Below the pieces are notes generated by a model. It was not told the origin of the DNA. It saw only the letters and a list, made by a program, of their open reading frames with translations, and did no database searches. Source: Epiperipatus broadwayi (taxonomy: Eukaryota; Onychophora; Udeonychophora; Euonychophora; Peripatidae). Taken from it: DNA of 64,000 bases. This document shows positions 46,950 to 57,200 of this stretch, piece after piece (the first letter of the stretch is position 1; each line of letters begins with the position of its first letter). Position numbers and translations under genes: made by a program. The DNA lies in assembly GCA_028023455.1 (NCBI GenBank), contig JAQFVV010000012.1, positions 11,850,837-11,914,836 of the forward strand, in the 5' to 3' direction.

Positions 46950-49900
46950 TATCAAACTTAGAGTCTCTCTGACTAATTTGCATTACTTCTTCTTAATTCT
47001 CAATTGAGTTATTTAAAACAACAAACTAATTATTATTAAGACAATACTTTAACTAGTTCATACACATCTCTAAAATAATACATCTAGGAAAAATTAATAA
47101 TTAAATAATTTATTTAATAAATTAATAAAATCAAAACACAAATTAAATAATAAGGGACTAAGGTTCAAACCAAACCCTCAGCTCATTTATCATTATATTA
47201 ATTTAAAATATGACTAGCTTACATTATTAATAAAATGGTTCAATAAAATACTAAAAATTATGAAACTCAACACAAAGCATTTAGCAAGGTTCACAGTTAG
47301 TTTAGCATTAAGAATAACCCTGAGAGATACACTCTCAATGGCATAGGAATATCACCCTTACCTAACTTATTAGCACTATATGTAATATTCTCATGACTCA
47401 CATAATACACAAAATAAATTCTAATTAAACAATTACAAAATTTATAATAAATCATTAAAATAACTAATATTCTTTTATAAAAATATAAGAATAATAAATC
47501 TATCACCAAATAAAATTCTTACACATTATCATCTAATCTAGCTCTTAAAATTATCATTATCTCAGGTTCATCTTATTTTAGTAATTACACACAAAATAAT
47601 ATAGCTAGATATAGTGAGGGATTTTTTATAGTCAACTATATTATAGAATAATAATAAACAAAATAAAATATCTCAAGACTCTTAATATAGCATATTCACT
47701 TAATTATACCCATCAGTAAAACACAAATAAAATTATAGACTTTTATAAACATAATATTTAATCTTCTTAAAAAGTTCAAAATATTTTCATGTCATATTAT
47801 GCTTTAAAATTCTTATTATACTTTTATGTGGCATCTTCAGAAATATCACACTTTCAATATAATTATCATATCAAATAATTTATAAATTGGCGTTATATAC
47901 CTTTCATGTTTAGCAATAATATCTTCTACAATTATAATCTTAATCATAATACATTTCTTATATATCATGTGCATTAATGTAATCATATAATTAATTCTTA
48001 TAATACATGTGTGTGAATGAAAAGATCAAAAAATCACTTGGACATGACAAGTAAAGAAACTCTCAAGACGTAATACAAATTCAAAACAACATTAATAAAT
48101 TTATTTTTAACAAAGCATTATTTAAATTTACAAATACTGTATAAGTTTATACAATCTAAATATTCCAAATTTAAAAGATAAAAATATTATATTCAAAAAT
48201 ATTTACATAAGAAATAAAAGAACAATATTAAATAGGTTTGACTCTGATTATTTACTATAAAAATTAATATAAAATATAATTCAGCTCATTAGTAATGCTA
48301 TTACCATCTTTTAAACTTATAATAGTAATATTCAACATCACTGTTATAATTTCAAAATAATATCAATAATTGTTAGGGTTTGATACTTAAAATTATACCT
48401 AAATAATAGCATATAACTTCAAAATAAGATTAATAACTACTAAAGTTTGAAACTTAAAATTATTCCTAAACAATAACATGTATTTTTGTACACATTGCAA
48501 CAAAACTTTTACCTTTACCATCCAGGTAAATCATCAATATCATCATATAGTAGTAAAGAAAAATATATCCATTATTATAAATTCATTCTCTATTTTGTAA
48601 GTTATATACTACAAAATTTTTATAATAATTCTATAACTATCCTACTTAATTTACCTTATTCATCAAAATAAGCAAATTATTTTAAAAAATCAAAAATTAC
48701 TTATATGTATCATATTTATCTATCTTAGTTTGCATCATATTAATATCATTCAGATACCACACTTATTCATCATCTCACCATCATAATATGCATTTGATAT
48801 TCTAGTGATCTCTAAATCATTCCCTTATCTTTATCCATATTAAATAAATATCATTTGTGATAATATTTTTATCCTCTTGCTCTCAACAAATACTAACAAC
48901 ATTCTATAGTCCAGCTATTATTCTTTCAAACATTTATAACTATAACATTCATGATGCAAGATCCAGTGTTGATAAACAGATCCTAAGATCTAGGTGCAGT
49001 GCTCCCAGATCCAAGGCTCCTCGTTGATGAAGGCTACAAGCCATAAACTAGTCTGGGGATATTGGATGAGTAGGCACTGGATGGGGATTTTATGCACATG
49101 CCCTCTGGCATCCATTGATTACTCTGGCTTGCACTGAGTGGCAATACATATAGAGTTTTGCCTGTTTTAGATATTTATATTCAATCATCTCTATCACTCA
49201 GGATTTTATATCTACATCTACTACTATCCTGTACCATTATGGTTTATCTTCTACACAAATCCTATCAAGTTGACATAAATAATTTCTAAACTTAATTTCA
49301 AAAAATATTCACTATATTATCAAGAAGGTAGAAGGTTCAAAATATTACATACACAAATGATTTTAAATAGTTCATCTTTACAAAACTTTCATTCCAATAC
49401 TTTGTTTTTTAAAATAATTCAGAGATCAACCTATTCATTTGTATCTAAACGATACAATCTAGAATAATATATTTATACTTAAACATGATACTTTAAAAAC
49501 ATGTACACTATACATACTTCTGCACTCTCAATTTATCTAAATAAATATAGATATCTCACATAATATATTTTCACACCTTTGTATGATGTTTCATTAGTCA
49601 ATTAATAGATTATTAATAATAAAAAATAATAATACCATCTGGTTTTAGTAACCAACTACCATAATAGATAAACACACATAAAATATTATAAATAACCTTA
49701 TATCTTAATCCTAAACATTAGAATTAAATAATGTGAGTCTATTCTCTTCATTGATGTCCATGCATATAAAAAGTTATAGATTTATACATTTTCAAAAAAT
49801 ATTAAATTTTCTGTCAGGTATTCATTTCTCTTTATTTTTTTAAAAATAATATTCAAATATATAAATAAACCATATCTCTAAAACAAATATTAAATTATAT

Positions 49901-49960
49901 ATTATTTTTTATATCTAAACAACTAATAATAAATATAAAAATAATAAAAATTTAAACTAC
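46950..49960. other. G-poor tract of about 3 kb, non-coding
   Basis: On the + strand C clearly outnumbers G. By hand count, the 60-base lines starting at 47,341, 48,301, 48,721 and 49,201 hold 16 G against 49 C in total. The bias fades on both sides. No open frame, LTR or terminal repeat explains it. It is interrupted by a ribozyme-family insertion at 48.97-49.17 kb, which has normal composition and so is younger. It could be a decayed transposon with strand-biased composition or a tract shaped by strand-specific mutation. Confidence 0.45.
48966..49165 (+). mobile_element. Ribozyme-family element with nearly intact hammerhead
   Basis: It begins in the ATCCTAAGATCTAGGTGC block, so it is 5'-truncated relative to the 51-kb copy, and ends at TTTTGCCT. 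The hammerhead region is 49,002-49,070. The core is TTGATGA (49,024-49,030, first C changed) and GAAAC has become TAAAC (49,044-49,048). The cleavage triplet GTC (49,051-49,053), helix II GGCT/AGCC and most of helix I are kept, though one core-proximal helix I pair is weakened. Two core substitutions should abolish cleavage. No target duplication seen. Confidence 0.7.
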
Positions 49961-51158
49961 TGCAAGAGTCCCTTGATGTACTTGCTGACTGCTGAGCTAA
50001 AGGGAGAGAGAGCAGTTACCAAGGTGATTCAAGTTCACTTAACAGAGATTTTTTCTTTCCTTCACTTTCTGTTTGCTCCAGATGCTGTAAAACAGAAAGT
50101 ATTATATCAATTAAAATCTAGTAGAAATTTTGCCCATCTCTTCTTGATAAAAGTTTTTTCTAATAAAGTTCACTTTATTCATTAAAGAGGACACAAATTT
50201 CATGGAAAAGTTTGCAATAAAATTGATAATTCTATCTGGTAATTTGTTCTCACATTTAATTACTTTCCTTGCTTATTCAGGCCTTTAAAAAATCACTACA
50301 AAATCAAATTTTTTCCAGGAAGTGCTTGTTAAAACTTGTTAAAATAGTACCATTTATTATTTTAACAGGTAAAAATTCTTTTTCATGTAAATACACACAT
50401 CTGGCCAACAATAACTTTTAATACAGAATTCCTTTAATTTTAAGATTTCTTTCTTTCCAATGTGTACATACTTAATTGTTAGTTACTTGCAAGATTTTCA
50501 CAAATTTTAGCATTCAGATAATATTTTCCAGAATTTAATAAGCATTTTAAAATAACATTAAGAGTTAACTTCTTCAGACTAATAATAAAATTTTCTTATA
50601 CGAGATTTAAAACACTTTGACTTCATTTGCTCATCATTTGCAAAATATTGAATATTCATTCAGTCTGTTAAAATTAGTAACAGATATATTATAAACAATA
50701 TATTTGTAGATAATAGGGGGGAAATGCATAAATATAAAGTTCATTTTCATGCAGTATTTGACTTGGACACATTTTTTTTCTTTTCATTTAAATGGGAGGT
50801 AGCTTTCCATATTAATTTTAATGATTCTCCTTCAAATAACATGGGTATGCAAATCCCATAAAAGTTTGTATTTTTGAGGATTCATCACTAATATCAAATA
50901 AAATTGTCCTTTCAACACATTCGTACATATATAATCAAATATAAATTTCTTACAATTCCTATCTATGTCTTTCTTTTCTGTATGGCTCCATTTTATTAGT
51001 ACATCAGTTAGATAACTCATGTCTGTCTCCATCAATTACTAAGATTTCATCAAGCTTTATATGAATTTACCAACAAGTAATAGATTTATTTACTCCATTG
51101 TAGAATACATTAAATAGACTTCTTAATATGATTAATCATTTGAAACTATATTTAAGAC
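49961..51158. other. AT-rich non-coding DNA
   Basis: A 70-codon frame at 49,973-50,185 has no recognised motif. Nothing else seen. Confidence 0.4.
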
Positions 51159-51320
51159 AATAAACATCACATGATCACCATTTCTTATGCTTGCTTATAA
51201 CTATTATTAAAGCAGGCAATATTCTAGCTTGCAGTGTGTGGCAATATGTATAGTGAGTTTTGCCTGTTTTAATAACAGTTATAAGCAAGCATAAGAAGTG
51301 GTGATCATGTAATGTTTATT
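51159..51320. mobile_element. Palindromic ribozyme-family derivative
   Basis: The arms 51,159-51,218 and 51,260-51,320 are inverted copies of about 60 bp (AATAAACATCACATGATCAC at the left; GTGATCATGTAATGTTTATT at the right) around a 40-nt centre with the family 3' sequence TTGCAGTGTGTGGCAATATG. No ribozyme core. Its right 85 bp are nearly identical to the end of the next element at 51,683-51,775, including private changes, so the two ends share a recent common source. Confidence 0.75.
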
Positions 51321-51424
51321 GGCTTAAAACCAATTCTGTCTAATAGGATGGTGGTGACTATGATTATTAAAGAACTGAAAATGCCACAATGTATAGGTAA
51401 TGAACTGAGTTCAGACCTATATGA

Positions 51425-51775
51425 CTATATAAGCTGATGAGCTTATATTGAAAATATTAAGGTGTTTTCAATTTAAGACTTATAGTTTTGTAGTTGAGTA
51501 GAGATAAAAGGTGGCTGCTTGAGGGTTGCATTAGTTCCTAAGATCTAGGTTTCGTGCTCTCAGATCCAAGGCTCTTCACTGATGAAGGCTACAAGCCAGA
51601 AACTAGTCTGGGGATATTGGATGAGAAGGCATTAGATGGGGATTTTATGCACAAGCCTTCTGGCATCCATTGATTACTCTAGTTTGCAATGTATGGCAAT
51701 ATGTATAGTGAGTTTTGCCTGTTTTAATAACAGTTATAAGAAAGCATAAGAAGTGGTGATCATGTGATGTTTATT
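51425..51775 (+). mobile_element. Longest ribozyme-family copy, carrying an intact hammerhead core
   Basis: Order: 5' segment (AAGCTGATGAGCTT..GGTGTTTTCAATT..GTTGAGTAGAGATAAAAGG), the GGTGGCTGCTTGAGGGTTG block, the hammerhead (51,559-51,625), the spacer TGGGGATTTTATGCACAAGC, the CATCCATTGATTACTCT block, and a 3' terminal part AGTGAGTTTTGCCTGTTTTA..GTGATCATGTGATGTTTATT ending at 51,775. That part is the inverse of the leader seen in the short copies. There is no protein-coding capacity. I read it as a non-autonomous, ribozyme-bearing retroelement; a Penelope-like element would be the expected source of its enzymes. Confidence 0.75.
51559..51625 (+). ncRNA. Type I hammerhead ribozyme, intact core
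   Basis: Core CUGAUGA at 51,579-51,585. Helix II is GGCU/AGCC (51,587-51,590 and 51,594-51,597) with loop ACA, closed by an unusual A-A at the 10.1/11.1 position. GAAAC lies at 51,599-51,603. Helix III is A-U plus C-G with a two-base loop UA, and the cleavage triplet GUC is 51,606-51,608, so cleavage is predicted after 51,608. Helix I is UCUUCA with UGGGGA (6 bp), then an internal loop, then UCCAA with UUGGA (5 bp) and CUCA with UGAG (4 bp). Open-ended helix I with a minimal helix III is the form known from metazoan Penelope-like elements and retrozymes. The A-A closing pair and tiny helix III may lower activity or require dimers. Confidence 0.75.
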
Positions 51776-53514
51776 CACTAATTATTACGATACTTTAATA
51801 TTTTACTGAAGTTTTCCTTAGTTTTTTCAATGATAATCTTCGCTTTGAACACTGATGATGTTAGAGAATAAATACAGCAGCACTGGTCATAAGTATCATT
51901 GCTGACTTTCAGACAAACAAAATATATTTTCTTATTCAATGGGTTTTTTTAAAAAACTTCTAGGAATATAAATGTCTCAATGTTACAATTCAAAATTCAA
52001 TTTTTCTTTCTATCTAAAGATTTGAGATCAGAGTGAAACGTGGGATTTATATTTTATTTATTGAATTTGCTTAACAACAGATTGAAGATTTGTGCTTTAA
52101 ATAAACTTATAGCTATTGTCATATGATTGAATTTATAAAACCATCTAGCTTTGAGAAAAATCAGATCTATTATCTAAAATAATAAATGATAGCAGTAGGG
52201 TTTGAACATTAATAATGACTATTATCTGACTTCAAAACAAATTATAATTTCCTGTTTAATAGGATTTATTTAATATTTTAGTAATATAATAAATCTTCTA
52301 CAGATCAAGATTCAACTTTGTTGTCTATATTAAGATCTTAGACCTAAGAGATTGCTGGAAGCTATCCTTTATGGAGATTAGAGTTTAGATAAGCTTGCGG
52401 CTGTTTTCATGTAATAAATTAGAATTAATGATCTTGCCAATTATTGTTTATAAATAATGTTAAAATCTCATAGAATTGCAAAAAAAAACAAAAAAACAGA
52501 TGAGTCCATTATTACTGCAATCACTTACATAGAAAGCAATTTTACATGCAAGAATGAAATTTTATTTATTATAGATATAAAAAATATCAAATTGAAAGTG
52601 TCTCACGTTAATATTTCCAAAAATAAGATCATTAAGTACTCAAGTTAATTTAAGTACTCAAGTTAATAACTTTGTGAATGACTGATATAGCTGGAACGAT
52701 ATTATTTTCAATATATTTACATAAAGTTATGTTTAATAACTGAAACACACATGCTTATTATATACCTGTGTTTATATATGTAATATATAGGGTATATGAG
52801 CACAGAGTTTACAAAATACAATAGATACTTTTTTATTTTCCAGTTTACTGATAATACAACATCGGATGTTCATATCAATGATTGTTTATGTAGTCATTCT
52901 TGCTCTGTTAATTTGTTTTATTTTTTTATGCTAATTATGTTTATATTTTACCCAATATATATATATTTAATTTTCTTGTAACTTTCTAATTTTTTTTTGT
53001 TTATTAAATTATAATTATCATATTTATTAGAGTTAGCAAAATTTAATAAAACAAAAAATGTTGTTTTTTTTTTATAATATTACAGTGAAGTAGGCAATTT
53101 TCTACTTACCAGTAATTAGTCTACAACTGCTTGATTGACATTTAAACAAAGTGGACCGTATATAAATAAAACAAGAGATTATTAAGTAAATAGTTTCTTA
53201 TATGAATGGCATGGAGTAAAAAAGTTTACTTAAAAAATATATGTCAAGAGAAACACTATAGGAATGTGAAAAAAAGCAATTTATTTTTAGGAGCAAAAGG
53301 ATCATCAAATAAATTTATTTTGGAAAATGTAATCATCCTGAGGAAAAGGGAACCATTTAAAATTGAAAATATATAATTATCATTTGTATTTGTACATTTT
53401 GAAGTTTAAAAAAATAATATATATATTGATTTTTGTTATTTTAATTGGCAACTTGTATGGTTTGCTTTACTACTGTTTTATTTTTAACTTTGTCAGCATT
53501 TCATTATAAAATAC
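51776..53514. other. AT-rich non-coding DNA with one repeat scrap
   Basis: About 52,128-52,154 matches the CATCTAGCTTTGA repeat of 14.5-14.9 kb. Otherwise nothing recognised; a 63-codon frame at 52,457-52,648 has no motif. Confidence 0.4.
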
Positions 53515-53643
53515 AGTTTCTGTATCAAGCATTGGTGGTCGAGAAGTCAGTACAGCTGTCTTACAAGAAGTTGTCCCGGGTTAGCAGGTTCGCTTCCCGA
53601 CTGATGCTATGATACATGAAAAAAAAAGAAGTTTCTGCATTAA
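53515..53643 (+). mobile_element. Short tRNA-derived SINE or tRNA retropseudogene with TSD and A-rich tail
   Basis: AGTTTCTGTATCAA (53,515-53,528) and AGTTTCTGCATTAA (53,630-53,643) form a 14-bp direct repeat with two mismatches. Between them is a tRNA-like sequence. It has GTGGTCGAG, as in the D arm of leucine or serine tRNAs, an anticodon-like CTTACAA loop, a long variable region, and GGTTCGCTTCC as a near-perfect B box. The ends AGCAT and ATGCT can pair. A run of about nine A follows. The T stem does not pair well, so this is not a functional tRNA gene. Length and tail fit LINE-mobilised reverse transcription. Confidence 0.6.
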
Positions 53644-56600
53644 TTCCAAATAAACAAAGCAAAAGCAAAACAAAATAAAAGCAAATCTCTCTTGGTTTAT
53701 TTAAATACACTGCTATGTTTATCCTAATTCTGAAAGTAACTAGTAATAATTAAAAAAAAACTTTAGAAAACAGTGAAAGTCAAAGATCTCCCAATCAGCC
53801 TTTCATAGCAAAATATTGGAGAAGATATCACTCAGAAGGCTTTCCAATTTAGTTTTTCATTCTTATTTTATTCTGTAAATAAACATAATTAGATAGTTAT
53901 TTACCAATATTGGATAGTTAATTGTGTTAACTATCTACAAAAAAATAATTCAAAAGCTGATTAGAATCTGAAAAAATTTGAATTTTTACTTGGCTTTAAA
54001 TTTAGATAATAGGATTAGAAGAAGATGCATCACTGAAGTGTTTATCCATATGATAGATAAATAAATGTGATGATTTTATATTTTTAATTTAAAGTTACAC
54101 AATTATTTTATATTTCCAATTTAAAATTTTGCTACAATTAGAATTATGACTTTATTTATTAACTTATTTTTTTATTAATATATTTTATTATTAATTTTGA
54201 TGTTTAAATTTGGTGATGAAATTATTATGTATTCATATTCTTCTAGAAAAAAAAATGAATGATTGAATGTAATCAAATTTATAAATTAATATAAATAAAA
54301 AGTAAATTGTTTCTTTTTCAATACCTAAAATATAAATATATTTTGCCATTATAGAAATAATTACAACAAGCAATGTACTAGATGATACATTATCAAAAAA
54401 ATTAAATACAAACTTATAACTGTATTGAATAGACATTTTAATTCATATTGCCAATGGCTTTCATGCTTATTACATTATAATAGAAATTACAAAGTAGATT
54501 CTTAATGTTTCTTTGCCCACAGAATCCTCCTAATAAGCTGAAATTACCAGCTATTGATTTTGAGATTTTTATACTTATCATCTTTTTCCACTACCATTTG
54601 ACATATGTTTATCTCACAAATAAAAAAACAATATCTCTGTTTGCTAACCCTGTAGACATATTAATCTCAGCAGTATAGAACCCATATACTTGACCAATCT
54701 ACCTGGCCCTTTCATCATTTTTATTGGAATTTTTCCCTCCCACAAAATCAAGTGAATGTCTTAGCAATGCCTTTTTTAAATTGGTGAAGTAAAAACTATG
54801 TTAGTGTGTATTATATTCTAAAGATTACAGGGGCTATTTCTCTGGGATTGCTTCTTCATCAAATTTTCTATGTACTGAAGCCAAATAAATATGCCTATAA
54901 ATATTTGCTTCATTTTTAAGCAATTGATTTAACTAAACATGTGGACATGAATTGAGCCACATAAACTACATTAAAACATATAATAAATTTGATTCACTTT
55001 AGTTTTAGTTTCCATCATATCACTTTAGTCTACATTATTTAAGTATTGAATGTATATATTTAATAAGCAAAAGGTAATAATTAAAATCATATTTGTTTAA
55101 AAACATTTAAAAAAAAAAATAGTTATATTTTATTTTAGGTACATAACTAATTAGCTTATTTCTTTGACCAATTTATTAAAACTTAAATAAAAAGAGCTGA
55201 AATCAAATTATCTGTTTTACTAAAAGAAAAATATTCTTGTTTGTTTCATTTTAAACATCTAATAGCTTTAATTTTGTTACTAGAATATTTTCTTTTGTGT
55301 TAATTTAGTCATATTTACAGTAAAAGTTTTAGTTCAGGGAAAACATGTACAAAAACTATTCAAGCATAATTATTGAAGTGATAAGTAAATAACAGGATAG
55401 AGGAAACTAATTTTTTTTTATATTAAAAATAAGAAATTTTAGTAAAGATTAGATAACTTGATTAAATGTCATTATCAGCAAAAACAAATTTCTATTAATA
55501 TTTTTAATTACATAATCTACTAAAAAATTTTAAATAAAAACCTTTTGTTTAGATTTAATATAAAAGCCTAATAAAATATGTTTTAGAAGTTTTCAAATCA
55601 TCCTTCACTGGATGTTATATCTAGAAAGCTAGAAAGGACAATGCATAGAATAATAAAGTATAACCACCAATTTCACCAGTCTACTATTTCCCAGGTAAGT
55701 GTGTGCCAATGTTCCAGCATGCAGAACATCTGTCTTATTATAAACCAATCCCTTAAATATTGGTTTTCAAAAGTATCTGTCTAAATAATGTAGGAAAAAA
55801 TGTTATTCATTCCATAATATTTATTAAAAAATCCAAAAAATATTATATTTCTGCTATCACTTAAAACATTTTCTGTTTATTAATCTGATTGAAACTGATT
55901 ACTGTAAAGTAAAAATCCCCAGCCACAAAATAAATATCCTGAGAAGTAAAGTAAATAAAAAATGCTTTGTGAATTAAGATGTTCAAAGCTCTGTCTGAAA
56001 AGTATACTAGAATGAATTTTATAAATGACACCCATTTGGTTGAAAGCTCATAATTTTCTTTAATTCTAATTCCAATTCAGAATAAATCTTTATTTTGCTT
56101 TTGATTTCCATTTGGCCAATGTCTTTCTCAAAGTCTCCATGATTTATTTTTATTTTGCATATGTTTTGTATTTTCTAATTCCAGAACATTAATGTAAGTT
56201 TGGCCATGAGTTTTCCCAGACTGCCTACTTGATTGACTGTGTATACTGGTATCCAGTGCATTTAAAAATTTGCTACTTGCTCTATGGTCTTTTTATCCAT
56301 AATTATATTTATTTGTTCAATCTTGAAAGGCATGTTATGACAGACTATTCATACAATCTGACTTCAGTCATACTGCAAGCATCTAGTGTTCTTAATTTAG
56401 CTACCTGCCTTCTAAAAACTGAGTGTAGCTTTCATCTTCATGGAATTTCTCCTGCAGGATCTGGTATTAGAGAGCCACTTGTCTCTTTTTGGTACAAAAT
56501 TTATTTACCAAGTCTTCTTTATATCTGAAATATATTCAGTTTGTCAAATCAAGAAAACAATCATGCCAGAACATTACTCTGTGACTACATACAATGGCTA

Positions 56601-56744
56601 ATTTATATTCCTTGGAAATCAAATTTATTTTCTTTCTAAATTATATAGATATTCTACATGTGCTTCACCTGTCTAAACTTTAACACTCCAATTTTTAAAA
56701 CAGGTTTATATTGAGGTTGATTTCTCCAAATCTAGTATATTAAC
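53644..56744. other. AT-rich non-coding DNA
   Basis: No gene recognised. A minus-strand stretch near 54,500-54,770 gives short peptides faintly like a LINE endonuclease, but without catalytic residues. 56,000-56,740 may be the continuation of the ORF1 relic to its right, with no readable motif. Confidence 0.35.
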
Positions 56745-57200
56745 CATTGTCATTCCAAGTTGTATTTTTTTCATTTTTTTTATAAGCATCTTTATTACTG
56801 TTTAATTCTAGGTTGTTCATTGTCTATTTTATCCTTCTTTGTTCTACTTCTATTTTACTAAGTTAATGTATAATATCTGCTTTAACTTCCTGTATCTTTT
56901 TTCTATTCATTTGAAGACTCTCACATACTACTTTTTCACAATCAATTTTTAAATCATTTAATATTGCAGTTATCTCTTTCATATGTTTTTGCATTTTATT
57001 TATTGATTTATCATTCTCTAACATTTGGATGTTAACTTTTCTGTCTTTTCACTACATTCATTTTCCTTCTTTTTCAGTTGACTAATTCTCTCTTCACATT
57101 TCTCAGAGAATGTTTCTATTATGCTCTTACTCTCCTTCATTATATCTTTACAAAATTCTGTAATCATTTGTTGAACTTCTTCAAATTTAACTTCATTCTT
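56745..57200 (-). pseudogene. Decayed coiled-coil coding relic, possibly a LINE ORF1
   Basis: Minus-strand translation from 57,197 gives NEVKFEEVQQMITEFCKDIM, then KESKSIIETFSEKCEERISQ, until a stop near 57,020. A shift leads to MLENDKSINKMQKHMKEITA, ILNDLKIDCEKVV and further E/K-rich helix to 56,863, then more after a stop. The heptad-like, E/K/I/L-rich pattern over about 140 residues is unusual here and suggests a former coiled-coil protein such as an ORF1. No RNA-binding motif or partner ORF2 is recognisable. AT-rich DNA can mimic lysine-rich helices, hence low confidence. Confidence 0.35.

Noticed and set aside
49973-50185. 70-codon frame
   Set aside because: No motif, no signal peptide, composition like its flanks, and length within chance expectation.
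51435-51460. CTGATGAGCTT..GAAAA in the 5' part of the ribozyme-family copy
   Set aside because: No helix II can form between the two motifs and no cleavage triplet fits; the other copy reads CTAATGAGCTT.
54490-54780. Minus-strand peptide IAGNFSLLGG resembling a LINE endonuclease GDFN motif
   Set aside because: The catalytic D is N, neighbouring motifs are missing, and the frame is broken; insufficient evidence.
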